Shown: positions 35,105 through 48,763, numbered from the stretch's first letter. The stretch is DNA of 64,000 nt from Aphis gossypii (GCF_020184175.1 NW_026083055.1:1-64000), one strand, 5' to 3'. Notes: a model not told the origin generated them from the sequence alone. Translations and numbers: made by a program.

Positions 35105-36834
35105 TACCTGTTATGTATTTTTATCGTTATTATAAAAAAAAAAAAAATACTTAAAAAAATTGAAATTTTTAATTGTCTATAAATAGCTCAAAAAAGGTTA
35201 AAATACTTTGAAAATTTAACTGTGTATGGAGGACGGTAATATAAATATTTAGTGAAAATTTCAAGTATTTACATCGATTCGTTCTTGAGTTATAGCAAAA
35301 TAAAAAATTCGATTTTGTCGAAAACTGGTTTTGCGTATAAAATCCCGTTTTTCCCTCATTTTTTTAGGGTTTTTCCCGACGCTTTTGAAAACTATTGGAA
35401 ATTTTGACCCCCCAAAGTACCAACTAGATGAATTTTCCTTTTCAAAGAGGGGCTGAAGTCCAAAATCGAAGCATTATTACTACTCCAAAAAGTGATGACA
35501 GACACAAAAATAAAAAAAATAAATAAAAAAACACTCATCATTGTAAAATCAATACATTCATCACTCCGTTCAGAATCTAAAAGGGAATAAGTATTTAGAT
35601 GGTGAAAACTAATGGGGCCTTGCAATGATATCATTCCCCGTTCTTAGAACAACTACCCTGATTGTTCTAAATAACATACATTTTTATTTAATTGTTAAAA
35701 TTTAACAATAATATATTATAATATATTCGATAATATATTAATATTTAATATTAATATATTATCGAATATCGATACATTTTGAAAATTTTAAGGTTAACAC
35801 AGTTATGTGTATTTCATACTTACATATTTTGTCAAAATGTATAATTTATAGATTAATGTTGTTTTTTATTGTTCCTGTAAAAAATCGCACTATAGTAAAC
35901 ATTATATTATAATACAATTTAATTTTTAAAAGTTTATATTAATTATGTATAGCTTTTAAAAAATCTACCATATAATTTTTCTTAAATTGAATAAAATAAA
36001 AATTCGATTGGTACTAACACTGTTGTCTGTTCTTTCACTTGAACAAGAAGTACCTATTTATTTTTATAAATATTTTGCGAATTGACAATTTCAAAAAAAT
36101 GGGTTGGTGAATTATAACTTTTTTTAAATGTCGCTGTACTCAATTCTACACTTTGTTGATACTTCTATATTTGATACATTTAAATGTTATTTAATAATAT
36201 GTAAATAATGCTATAAATTACAAATAAGTTTTATTACGTTACAAAAATAAATACTCCACATTGTACAATATGGTTTAATTCTCACGTTGGAAGTATCACC
36301 ACTATTATCCAGAGTACACAGTGATCAGTGATGACACACATCCGTCTTTTTTATAATATGTAATGTTATAATTTATTATTTAATTTGAAATATATTTTTT
36401 ATTCATTTTTATTCATTAAGATCAAAATTGAATCGATAATTAGTCCATATTTCTAGCATCACTAAATATAATAATACTTACCGCCTCTGATGTAGTAGAA
36501 TTATTATTGTTATCTTATTCGATGGTCGATGAAATTATTATTCAATACAAGCTATGTGTAGCTTGTATTTAGTCTATTTATATCAATCGTGTTCTACATT
36601 CGTTTAAATAGTTTTAACAATAATGAATAAACTCCACAAACCACAATAGTAATAATTTATTTATAGTTTATAATAATATCATTGTTTATCTATTTTTAAT
36701 TATTTTGTCCAAATAAAATCATGAAGATATCTGACATTAATCATTCGTTGTCTGATACGACGCGCGACGTGGCTGAGGTGATATCGTGTTGTTTAATTTG
36801 ATTGCTTTTAAAATTATTTTTAAAATATTTAAAA
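35105..36834. other. 5' region of the large element, no gene
   Basis: AT-rich. 35130-35640 looks like one end of the dispersed GATTCTGAG family (ctccgttcagaatc at about 35567-35580, preceded by atcattgtaaaatcaataca). A perfect or near-perfect inverted AT stretch lies at 35705-35770 (aatatattatcgaatat type). The promoter of the following gene should lie in the last few hundred bases, but I cannot identify it. A short palindrome (agctatgtgtagct) is at about 36548. Confidence 0.45.
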
Positions 36835-39639
36835 ATGAGCGGAAGAAAACCTGCTGTGGCACCAGAAATTGTAATAAACGCTGTTTTACAATTTAAAGAA
36901 AGAATTGTACAAATTGGTGAAAACGGTGAAAAAAGTAAGTAAATTATTGAGAATATTATATTACATTAAAAAACAATAATATAATATAAGTACTTAATCT
37001 ATTTTAATGACGTAGCAATTGATTTATAAACCAGAATATTTTAAAATTAACATTGCTTACTAAAGGTTTCATTTCTATTGTGCTAAGAACAACAGTTATT
37101 GTTAGTTTTTACTACTAAAATTAAATTATTCGAATTTAAATTCGTCTTTATCAGGGATAGACAACTCCTTACTATTATAGGGTCAATTTTCGTAAGTGGA
37201 AATTTAACGAGCCAGAGAATATAGAAAGCAAAAAAAAAGGTTCAATAATATGTAAAATTGGCATTTTTTTAGAATATTTAGCATAGGTTTAGTACGTAAC
37301 GAAATATACGATTAAACTGATAATCTAATATTAGCTATGTAAATTCAGTGTTGTATTGCTAAAAATATTTGTGGGTATACGCCTTCTAGATATTAGGCGT
37401 CAATGATATTGTAACTATAAAAATAAATCAAAATTTTTTTTTTCTCTCTTCGCTCGAATACAGTAACAACCAAATTCTATTCTAATTATCAGATAACAAA
37501 TATACAAAATTAATACTTTTCAACAACTAACTCAATGAAAAACATAAACACATTAAACCAAGCCTTTTTATTTTAAATGTACTCTTAAAATTAAATATAT
37601 TATGGTCTTTAAAACCAAAATAGTCAAAATATGCACTAAAATGTTGAGTATTTTTTATTCCAAGTGTTGAGAATTGTATTTTGTTACTCACATATCACAA
37701 AATTAATCATAAAAACTACAAAGTAGGCAAACGAATTAAATGTTTGATTTTCTTATAACAAATTGGTCCATTTTAATTTAAAATATAAAATTCACAAGAT
37801 TCGTGAATAGTGTGAGCACTCAATTGTAGCTCTTGCACAGGTTTATCAATTTTGAGAAATGAAAATTATAAATTTACAGAACATTTTGTTTTTATCACTG
37901 AAAACTCTTATAGGTATACGGGGCTATACGGCGTATACCCGCGTATCGCCGTTTATTTAGATTTTAGAGACTATACGCTAAAAAAAAACCTTAGAAGTGA
38001 GTATACGCCGTATACCCCCGTATACCCTCCAATACACCTATGTTAACTATGCCCATTTAAATATGTATACATAAATATAATAATAATAAAATAAAATACA
38101 GAAAATCCTATTTTTTTTATAAAGTAATTTGATATTATTCATATATATTGATTAAAATATTAAATTGTATTTAATCAATGCATATTATAATGAGGTCGAA
38201 GATATGGGTGTTAGCTGACAGCGTATATAATCGTATCTCACATTAAGTGACAGTGGTTTATTAAAATATATTTTAAATAATAACCACTCATAGGTATATG
38301 AATTGAAATAATAAAATAAGTATATACAAATTTTAACATCGGGAACATTATTGACTTAGTATATATTCTAAATAATAATGTGGATTTATTTTTTAGAAAT
38401 AGTGTTTGCTAGTAATCATGTTTGGAGTGAAATAAGTGAACAACTTAATAACCGTATGTCTGGAAAGGCTATACATACATTTGTCTTTGAAGGAAGGTAT
38501 GCTATTAAAGAAAAACTTGGATTTACTTCAATTCCAGATTCTATTTCAGGAATAAATATTCCTCATCAAGTCTTCGATGAACCAGGTTAGTTAAACATAA
38601 TATATGGTAGATATAGTTTATTGTGTATAATATGCTGCAGAATGAGAATACTGAGTAGTGAGTACCGTAATATCCATACAATTTTAATAAGGAATACATA
38701 AAAATATGACGATAATATTATTAATATTTATGTATTTTTAGAAAATGATATTAGTAGCAGTGATAGTAGCGACCAGTCTGAAATGCCATCAAAAAAATTT
38801 GTTTTTACTTTTTCGGTGGACGAATGGAAAACCATTCAACCACAAGAAATTAAGTATAAAATGATTGATAAAACAAGACCTATGCAAAACTCCAGGTTTA
38901 TTCAATGTTTTTTTTTTTTTTTTTTTAATTTGAAATAATGTAAATAAATTAAATTGTTTGTTTTAGATTATATTATGTTTTGCCTAAGTCTAATTGGACT
39001 CCTATTATGGCTGAACATTTTTGGGAGCACGATAGATTACCATGTTGCTTATCATTTAAAAGGGCAAAAGTTACCCCTGATGAATGTAATTATGTAGTAG
39101 TTGTTGCGCGATGTACTGTTTGTGAATCACACTTTAAAGGAACTATATATGAAAGACCAGCAGAAAACTCTAGGTAATATTCTATTATTGATGGTACTTA
39201 TTAATTTTAAATTTCTAATGTTAGTAAATATTGATAATTTTAGAGTACTAATGAACTGTATTTATACCGGCAATTACAATGAAGAACATACAATTTCACG
39301 AAAACGACGAATGTTAGGACCTATGATAAGTAAGTACACAACATCCATTGTTAATGAAGGCGTATCATGTGAAACTACCCGGGAACGAGAAGCTGCTCGT
39401 TTAATGAAAATAGGTGAGTAAAGAAAAAAACAATACCTAATACTAAACAACTTAAAAATTAATAATATTCAGTCTTGTGAAGTATTTTTATGTTACTCTA
39501 AATACAATTTTTTTTTAAATTCATTTTTAAGTATTAAAATACTGTTAAGTCTGTTTTATCTATAATGGAATGTCCCTAAATATTGATAAATGCTCCGTTA
39601 TTTCATACTCTTTAAAAAAAAATACCTACTATACTTTAT

Positions 39640-39937
39640 AATTATGTTTTACATAATACAAATCTAACACGTAAATACATTATTAAAGACCTAGGAGTTT
39701 CATTTGACTTAAAATTATCATGTTGATTCTATTCGGAATAAATCATAATATATGAAGTTGGGATTATTAAAACGTATGTGTAGTGATTTCAACGATAGTT
39801 CAGCTTCAAAAATATTATTATTATTACTATTAATTATTTTGTACAAACATTTTACAAAAATGTTTAAAATTAAAAAAATGCCACATTTACTGTGTCACGT
39901 GTTCTTATTGAAATTTTTAAGAAAAATGAAAATCTAA
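39640..39937 (+). pseudogene. LINE RT-protein fragment
   Basis: Reads KDLGVSFDLKLS near 39680, then MKLGLLKRMCSDFNDSSASK at 39752-39811. This is the segment after the RT core of Jockey/CR1-type LINEs (KDLGV-x-FD ... LG-x-x-KR). Several frame changes. It lies in the large intron of the 13.6-kb element's gene. No ends or tail identified. Confidence 0.5.
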
Positions 39938-40134
39938 TAATTCTATCAATATCAGTTGAAATATATGTGAATAAATATATTTACCTCTAAATAGCCAAAT
40001 ACGTTATAGTATTTCTGAAATCGTTAAAATCTATTGTAAGTATAGTAATATAATAGGTACTTATACTAATGTACAATATACATTCATATCATATAGTATA
40101 CAATAAAAAAAAATAAAAGCTATTTGCATATTTG

Positions 40135-41814
40135 CATAGGCGAAACTGGACACTTTTATTAGGGCAGGCCAAATGAAAAATATAAAAAAAAAATTTCTAT
40201 TGACTACTTTTTATAGCAATTTTGTATATATGTATATAATGAATTTTTCTTTACAATTAAATATTTAATAATTAATACATTATTAAAGATGTACACAAAT
40301 TATAATTTATTTATTTTTTATTTTTTACTATTTAAATTATTATTATTAAAATGTCCATGGCTATATAATGTTAAAAAAAAATACGTATTATATATGATTT
40401 TTTTTAATGAAAGATTATATTTCTGTATATTTAGTTTTAAAACTATTCCGAATTGTTTTCATTTAAATTTTGATAATTTACACACTTGTCCTGTATCACG
40501 TGTTAAATATAATATAAAAATATTGAATTTTTCAATGAAATTATATGAACAGAAAAACGATAAAATTGATAAACTATAACTATCGATAAGAAAAACACTC
40601 AAGAAACGATTATGATCGTTTTTTTATTTAAATAAAAATAATCACTGTCGAAAATAATATTGAACAAAATTAATTATTATCCTCGTTGTCACACGCAGTC
40701 TATTTGACAGGTTTGTGACTTTAAAAATACATGTAAATTCAACAAACAATAGATAATTGTTTTAAAAAGCATTAAATGATAGCTTGACTTCTTGGACAAT
40801 GAAGGTATGAAAGTACACGAAATAATGTAAATTAATTACAATGAGTTATTTGAAAAATTATAAATGCCAGATCTTTTAAATAGCGACTAACGGGGGTTAA
40901 TACAATTATTTGGTGATGTATTAATGTGTATAATAATAATATGGTATTATATTTTAAATAATAATATTAAAATCCTCTATTTATCCTATCTATCCTATAT
41001 CCATAAAAAAAAATATTCTAATTACCTATCCATAATTGTGTAATGTTAAACGCAAGAATCTTGTAGACAACCGCTGACGCCGGTCAATGACAAAAATATA
41101 AATTTATAGTAAAATAAATAATGTGAAAATATTTAAGTACGTATAATTAACAATAATTTTCCACGGGTATATCACCACGTAACAAACATTACCGACTGGC
41201 GACTTGTTACGTACAACTAACTACCTAATACTTGCTATAATATAAAATAAAGGTCAAATGTCAAAATTAAACAATATAACTAATAAAACCGATTATTCGA
41301 GTACATAGATATAGACTATACGACTTCATATTTCTATAATCAATGTTAAAAATGAATGTTATTATTATGTTCATATTGTGTAGTATGTACAATTTTTAAT
41401 TTAAGAAATTAAATATTCACATATTCTTATACTTCTAATAGGTATACGAGTGGTATAATAATCGTGTAGTAGGTACGAAACATTTAAACGAAAAATTTCA
41501 CAAATTTTATATGCGAAAAATAAAGTTTTTAATTTTAAATAAATATGCTATTAGTCATTAAAAAAAAAAAAATCATTTTATTAGGTACTTTCTATATTAT
41601 AATCCTCATTTGTACCTATATAAATATAGTATATACTATATGTACTATATGATATTATAATATTAAATAAAACGTACAAATGTATACGTTTACATGTATA
41701 AATATATTATTTATAATGCCTAAATAATTATTAAAATATATAATATGTACAAATTTTTAGTCAGTATTAGGTCAGGCCAAGGCTTGATTGGCCTGACCCG
41801 TAGTTTCGCCTATG
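40135..41814. mobile_element. Non-autonomous TIR element, 1.7 kb
   Basis: Left end CATAGGCGAAACT (40135-40147), right end AGTTTCGCCTATG (41802-41814), an exact 13-bp TIR. Subterminal words ggcaggccaaa and ttggcctgacc are also inverted. The CAnAGGCG start resembles hAT ends, but a clean 8-bp TSD is not seen (tatttg occurs on both sides, offset by a few bases). No transposase inside: the longest frame (40289-40579) is AT-rich and without known motifs. Confidence 0.65.
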
Positions 41815-42633
41815 GGCCTATTTGTACAAATACTCTGTAAGCACTCGTAAAATACATTTTTATAATAGTATTTTAAAATTATTTAAAATTATTTTTTATT
41901 AGAATACCAGTATTAGTATTTTAATATTTTTTTAAAATTATTTTTTACAAGACTAATAATATTGTATTAATATAATCAATATTATACACTATAATTTATA
42001 AAGAGTAAAGTTTTTTAAATATATATTATTCGGGACGGTTATATAATCAAAAAATACTCATATATTTGAAAAGTATTTTAAATTTTGAGCGGAGTAACAA
42101 ATTACCTATTGCTTTTACATTGTTGTATTTTTTTGTGTCTGTATACAAGTTTTATAGTAGAAAATGCAGCAATTTTCAAATCTAAGGGTGGTAAGTCATA
42201 CAGATAGATAATTGGATTAAATTTATACGTTTTAAATTTCAAATTTTAAAATAGCTTTTAGCTTACAAATTAATTTTGATAAAAGAAAAAAACATTGGCA
42301 AGAGGGTATTGCTCTGGTACGTACAGTAAATGTCTAGTGGGTAACTAATGGATATATTAATTTTGAATTCAATTTTATTATATTACAATAAATTGTATAA
42401 ATGCGAAAAAAATGTTCTAATTGGAAGGGACAGTCAATTGTATAGTATATTTGATGATCAGTACATGTTTTGATATTAACATAGAATTATTAATATTACG
42501 TGAGATTAATTACATTTTTTTCCAAAATCAATACATTTATTTTATTATATTATTAATATTTGTTTATTATAATAGTGTATTTATGTCTAATTATGTTATT
42601 ATCAATTTTCATTAAATCTTGAGTAAATACCAC

Positions 42634-43699
42634 TGTTAACGCATAAAGTGTTCACCAAAAGGTAAAAACAACTTGGGCGCAACTTGATAAATAATAATAA
42701 TAATAATAATAATAGTAGTGGACTGTATAATTATAAGAATAAAAGTATAGTTAAATAATGACAGTATAATTAAACAATAACAATATAATAATAATAGTAA
42801 TAATTATAAAGATCACAGCCAGTTATAACTTTACAGTCTGTATAAAAATAATAATAATATAAGACCCGTCGGTCATACACAAATAGTTGGCCGACCAATA
42901 CTCACATAACAGTTGAGACACACACCTGGTTTTACACCCACGCTACCGCACCAGGGCCTGTATTTAAGTCAAAAACAATTACAATACAATAAACAAAATT
43001 GACCCTGCGTACGTGCGAATGTGTGCCGACAACTGTTGACGAAGACTTCACAACAAAGCACACTGAATGCAGCCGGGACAGGATCTTTAGCGTACACTAC
43101 TGTCCCCACGAGCAACGAGGTACACCAAAACACGTTGAATCACTAAACAAATCGCTGGTAATTTTGACCACCCTAAACTGGGGAAAACAAATTAATGGTG
43201 GCAATAAAATTGCAAAGAACGATAATTACCAGACGATGAATCACAAAATTCACAACAACGTGGTTTGGGACGACTGCAAACAGAACATAAAAACTAGTGT
43301 AGTGTTGTAGAACACGCAAAAACACGAGCTGTGTAGACAGCGTAAGAAAGTGAAGTGAATCATATAACGGACGAGAACAAACGAAAGAACGAAATGACTG
43401 GTCTTTCAGTGTCACCACACTAAACAATAAACAATGGAAAAACTAGAAACTTTGTGACACTGAAAGCATGACTAAATGAAAAACTTAAAGTTTTGAACAT
43501 AACCGAATACTAAGAAAACACTGATAATGATTCCACAGCTGGCCGGCCGCACACTAACGCCTGATAAGCGTCAGCCGACGAAGGCTGCAACTGTGGAACG
43601 CACCGTTACGTTTACATGAAAATGATAACATAAGAAAACATAAACTACCCGCATATGGCGGGAATTCAAAAAGAAAAACATTGACTGCATGCGTAGACA
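42634..43699. mobile_element. Solo LTR (family 4), 1066 bp, 5-bp TSD
   Basis: Begins TGTTAACGCAT and ends ATGCGTAGACA, flanked by accac on both sides (42629-42633 and 43700-43704). The ends form an imperfect 11-bp inverted repeat. Much of the interior from 42850 on is GC-richer than the intron around it. No gag or pol genes. A small frame at 42999-43310 has no recognised domain. A DNA transposon with 5-bp TSD is the alternative; the TG...CA ends and lack of long TIR favour an LTR. Confidence 0.7.
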
Positions 43700-46600
43700 A
43701 CCACCTTCCAGTTATATGGTATTGATTCATGATAAATAATTCGATAATATCTTAAAATTAATTTACATATTTTGTAAATTTCATTGCACATATTAAAAAT
43801 TATAATCTGTGAAAAGTCCCCACGAATAACGAATAACGTTTTTGAAAAAGTAATTAACGTTTTTAATCTTCGTTCAAATATAGGTAGGTATATTAAATTT
43901 CTTCTATTTTAACTTTAAATGCCTACATATTAAAAAAATTGTGTCCGTTTTTTTTTAAAATTTTTTTTAAATAAAAAATTGAACTCCAAATGTTTGTAAT
44001 TAAAATAATATCATATGTAGCTTTAATATTTTTTAATTGCTCTATAATAAGACTTTAAGGAACCTTGCACAACCTGTGCCTTGACACCTTAACAAGCATT
44101 TATAAAATGAACAATTTTTTTTTATTTATATCAGTATTTAAAAAACTTAAACAAATTTTAAACATCAGATGTTATTGTATATAGGTAAATAAGATAAATA
44201 CTATAAATTATAAAGTAAAAATAATATTTCATTTAATACTTTATACTTTTTAATATTATGTTTAGGTGATTGTGAACCACCTATTATTCCTAGAGGAAAT
44301 TCATTGCGAGCTTTGAAGGCTAGAAAGTTAGCATCTGAACGAAGGCATGAAGATACCTTAACTGCTTTAGCTCTTATGCAAAAAGAAGAAGATTTTTTCA
44401 ATGTTTTACATGATATTGGATGTAATCCATTTTTTTTGCATTACTACTGTTCCGAACAGATACATATTTACAGACAAGTTTTAAATATCCAAAATTAATT
44501 ATAGATGCGACCGGTTCAGTAGTTAAACCATTTAAGAAATTAAATTCGGAGAAAACTAAAACTATTTTTCTCTACGAAGGGCTTGTTTATGATGAACAAA
44601 AAAAATATAGTTTTACGGCAACAAATATGTTAAGCGAAAGGCATACAAACGTGGCGATTTCAAATTGGCTTTTAAATTGGTTGAATAGTGATGTACCTAT
44701 TCCAAAACAGACAGTTTGTGATCAATCTTTAGCACTTTTATCCGCCATTGTTAAATGTTTTACCCAATATTCTTCGCTTCAAGATTATATAAGAGCATGT
44801 GCAAGTTTACTAAATGGAGATTTCACATCACAATCTTATTGGGTCCCCCGATGCTTCGTACGAATTGATATTGCACATTTTATAAAAACTATTACCAAAT
44901 GGATACCATTAAAATCTGTTGTACGAAGAGTTCGAGAAGTCATTCTTCGTTCAATGGGTTTTCTAATTAAAAGCCAATCTCTTATAGAAATGCGGTCAAT
45001 TTTACTGTCATTATTTGTGGTTTTAACTAATGAAACTGATGGTGTGGATATTCATGGTGAAGATACGCCATGTGAAAAACATAGAACAATTTTAATTTCA
45101 GCTACGTCGTATGGTTTTATTGATTTTCAAACTCAGTTTGATGAATTAATAGCTTCTGCAGAATCTGAAGATGATGCAAGGAAAATCATCGAAGAAGAAT
45201 ATGAACGACAAAACGAAGGATTGGATTCGTTCGAAAATCCATTTCAATCATGGGCGAATGAGATTTATGATGAAAGCAAAATGCTAATAAAAGAAGGAAC
45301 CGGAATTAATCCATTATATTTACCTAATTTAGTTCCACTTTTAATCAAATGTACTAAACTATTATCACTTTGGTCGGGAGTTATGGTACCAATTTTTGGT
45401 TATGGCGAAGAGGTATCTAGTTCAGCAGCAGTAGAGTCAAGCTTTAAGAAACTTAAGACAGTGACATTAAAACATGTTGACTTGCCGACAAATTTAGAAA
45501 AATTTCTAGAAAATCATATAATGTCATTAAAAAGTGCCTCTATTTTGCGAGCAGCTGAACACCACCCACCAATTTGTCTCCGAGCATCTGAAGAAAATGA
45601 TAAAACGCCAACATTATCCCCAGGTTTTATCGAAGAAAATAATGAAGAGTACGACTTACATCAAATATCGACTTCATTCCCAGTGTCGGAAAAAATGGAC
45701 GAAGACACTTTCATAAATAAAGAAACGATGCAATCTCCAGATTTAAAAACTCATAATCAAGACCATACCATACACCAAACGTCTTTGTCGTCACAAGATT
45801 TTGAAGAACCTTCCGTAGACTATGATTCTGAGGATATAATGTATATACCAAAGAGCAAATGTTCATTATGTAGCGCAGGTAAAAATAATTCAATATATAG
45901 ATAAGTAATTAATTCACTAATTAATTTTATAGTTTAACTTTATAACAATTAATAAAAAACAGGAATATCTTTAATTTTTAAACTGTTATAACTTATTTCC
46001 AGAAAATAACAGTCTTCGTGTAAATATACAATAATATTTATAAATTTCTGAAGAACATTAGACAATCTTCTGCTTAAAATTTGAATTATTGTTTAATTAT
46101 TTTATTTTATTCATTAAATTAATATTTTTAAGAAATCTTCCAAAAGTTGGTGCAAATAAATGCTCCATTTGTAAAAAGCGTGTACACAGCTTCTCAACAT
46201 GTTCAACTCATAAACCAGGAACAGAAAATGAGCGTTTATGTACTGTTTGCTCTTTATTAGAAGCAGATAGCATGAGTCATGAAAATAAAGCTCAAGAAAA
46301 ATGGAATCGAAAAAATAAAAGGCAGCTTAAAAACAGTTCCTATCTCACTCCAAATCCCCATTTAAAATATTTGACCCTAAGCAACTCAAATAGTAAAAAA
46401 ACAATGCTTATATTAAAAAATGGATCAAGATTTGAAGAACTAAAAGGATGTAAAACAAAGGCATTTCCAGGCAGAGTTATATTCAATAACACGTGTGCAT
46501 TCGACTCATTGGCATCACTGATTATGGTATTTAATTTTTTATTTAATCCAAAATACTAAAAAATTATAATTTATTAATGTTAATTAAATAATTATAGTTT

Positions 46601-47749
46601 ATAATAATCAGTAATATTTTATAAGTGATTTGAGGAACATTAATGTATACATTTTTATTAAAGAAAAGTATATTATATATTAGTGATTTAAATAAAACTA
46701 TAATACCTAAAAGTATTTTTTTAGAATTATATTAAATAAAATAATTGGTTTTTTAAATCTAGGTATCATATTGTGACAGTAAACAGTATTCAGAAATGTT
46801 GGATATTTCTGAAAAATCAGACTTTTTAAGTTTTATTTGTAAAATTTTGAATTATGGAATATCATCTGAATCATATTCATGTAGAGCTGATTTAATTATA
46901 AATAATTTAAATGTTGAAATGAAGCAAATGGAATATGGTACTACATTAGTTGTATGTGCATCTACTATTTATAGCGTTTAATTGATAACTATTTAATTTG
47001 TGGCCATAATGATTGTCGAGGTCTGAAGAAAGTCACTACTAACGTTTCGGAAATGCATGTATTCATAGATGTTCTTCTTTGGGAAGGTAAATAAAATATA
47101 AATTAGAACTATTTACTTTATTATTATTATTAATATTAACTTGTATTTTGTATAATTGTATTATTTATCTATTATAATATTTAAATAGGTGAAGATGCTG
47201 TTTCCAGTCTACGTAGTAGTGAGGCAGCAACTATTTTTAAAATAAAGCTGTGTGACATACCGCAACTTATAAAAGTAAAGTCCAAAGTATATGAATTAAG
47301 AGGTGTTTTGGCTTTTCAACGACCGAAAAGTTCATTGAGAAATTCAGTTAGTCACTATACAGCATATATAAAAAGAGGATCTAGAAATTGGGAACTGTAT
47401 GACGACCTTAAGAAAATGCCTGTCCTAGTAAAGGAACAGATAGCAGTACCAGTTGAATTTTTATTTTATTCAATTTAAAGAATAATTATATTTTACATTT
47501 TTTAAAGCTGTACATAAATATACTCTTACATTTTTTTTTTTAATAATATCAATGATTACTATAATATTTTACAGGAATAATAAACAACATTAACCTATAA
47601 ATTATACACATTGACAAAATATATAAATATAAGATACTCATAAAGTCATAACTGTGTTAATCTTATATTATTTCAGATGTGATGATATATTACTATTTAA
47701 TAATAGATTGTGGTCAATATAAAAATTGTGAACATACAGGTAGGTATGT

Positions 47750-48291
47750 CATTCATAATAATATGTAATAAATATATTTACCGATGTTTAAATTTCAACA
47801 AAAATTAAAAACCTATATTAAATATTCAAGCAAAATCCTATTTTCCGGGAAAACCGGTGGAGCAGGAATTGTAAAAACGTGGTCAGGAATTAGCAGGAAT
47901 TGAGTACTTATAATTTGTGCAAAAAAAATTGCAAAAAGTTAAATTTTAAGGGTGGGTGGGGCCGGAGTAACGTTATCCCAGCCCCACCCGTAGAAAATCC
48001 TATTTTCAGGGAAAACAGGTGGAGCAGGAATTGTAAAAACGTGGTCAGGAATTAGCAGGAATTGAGTACTAATAATCTGTGCAAAAAAAATTGCAAAAAG
48101 TTAAATTTTAAGGATGGGTGGGGCCGGAGTAACGTTATCCCAGCCCCACCCGTAGAAAATCCTATTTTCCGGGAAAACCGGTGGAGCAGGAATTGTAAAA
48201 ACGTGGTCAGGAATTAGCAGGAATTGAGTACTAATTATTTATGCAAAAAAAATTGCAAAATTAAAAATGGGGGGGCCGGGGTAATGTACGT
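47750..48291 (-). repeat. Right TIR with three 162-bp subunits
   Basis: The inverted counterpart of 34718-35104. The word tgagtact starts at 47901, 48063 and 48225, so there are three 162-bp units against two on the left. The middle unit carries two base changes in the ccggtttt word (acaggtgg and cagggaaaa). The outer 110 bp and the inner part up to 47750 are almost identical to the left TIR. Confidence 0.9.
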
Positions 48292-48415
48292 TTTTTTTAG
48301 GACACATAAATATAATTTCACAACTTTTTAATGTTTTTCGTTCCGTATAAAAATAATATTGGAAAATGATGCCAGATTTTCCACGATTTGAATTAACAAA
48401 TTTGAATTGGCTCAT
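48292..48415 (-). pseudogene. FLYWCH zinc finger, N-terminal half of split exon
   Basis: Minus strand from ATG at 48415: MSQFKFVNSNRGKSGIIFQY, then FYTERKTLKSCEIIFMCPKK. The FVNS-x-RGK start and the two Cys residues fit a FLYWCH finger, used by MULE transposases for DNA binding. It stops at the border of the 13.6-kb element and continues at 34716. This is good independent evidence for where that element begins and ends. Confidence 0.7.
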
Positions 48416-48763
48416 TTTTAAATATAATAAAAACAGTCAAAACTTAAAAGTCAAAATTAGGTAATACGTCTAAGTCGTACGTCTCAACAGTGTGTCAGTA
48501 TCTCGTTTGATGTACTTTGCGATAAAAATCGATTAGTCAACCGTACATCTTAGTTATGTTATTGCTAATTATAATGATAATCCTCCACAATATTATCTCA
48601 ATACCTATTCTTTTTCTTTATCATAATATTATTATATATTTTAAAATAGAAATATCTATACAATATTTGAAAGTTGATGTATGAATTTTATGATCAAAGT
48701 TAGAAAACAACTAACCCTTTTGAGTATACACCTATTTTTTAAATTATATTGTTAAATAATATT

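Larger units (their letters stand above)
36835..47478 (+). pseudogene. Transposase with C-terminal USP-like peptidase, nearly intact
   Basis: Nine exons with good splice sites: 36835-36934, 38397-38585, 38742-38895, 38967-39173, 39244-39413, 44266-45878, about 46147-46526, 46763-47086, 47189-47478. About 1140 codons. Exon 1 starts MSGRKPAVAPEIV. Exon 4 has RCTVCESHFKG, exon 5 CIYTGNYNEEH and RKRRMLGP. Exon 6 holds the DDE-like core: LIIDATGSVVKPFK (Asp), TVCDQSLALLSAIVK (Asp), CFVRIDIAHFIKTITKW, with an acidic candidate in SSSAAVESSFKKLK. Cys pairs follow (CSLC, CSICKKRVHSFSTC, CTVC). The end resembles a ubiquitin-specific protease: NTCAFDSLASLI (Cys box) and HYTAYIKRGSRNWELYDD (His box). Two lesions only: one-base shifts at about 44478 and 46979. 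It would move the element; the peptidase role is unknown. Confidence 0.75.
34718..48291 (+). mobile_element. 13.6-kb foldback/NOF-like MULE with a protease-domain gene
   Basis: Both ends read ACGTACATTACCCCGGCCCC inward, left from 34718 and right from 48291 on the other strand. The flanks are TTTTTTTTG (34709-34717) and TTTTTTTAG (48292-48300), a 9-bp TSD with one mismatch; 9 bp is the MULE and FB length. The TIRs hold tandem 162-bp units (two on the left, three on the right). One long gene (36835-47478) occupies the inside. Nested insertions: LINE fragment (39640-39937), a TIR element (40135-41814) and a solo LTR (42634-43699), all in the large fifth intron. The split FLYWCH exon outside confirms the borders. 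Relation to Drosophila FB-NOF is inference from TIR style, TSD and gene type. Confidence 0.88.

Noticed and set aside
40289..40579. Plus-strand frame of 96 codons
   Set aside because: Very rich in Phe, Tyr, Leu and Lys as expected from AT-rich DNA. No motif, inside a non-autonomous TIR element.
42999..43427. Overlapping plus and minus frames of 80-100 codons
   Set aside because: Both lie in the family 4 solo LTR and show no domain; probably chance in GC-richer DNA.
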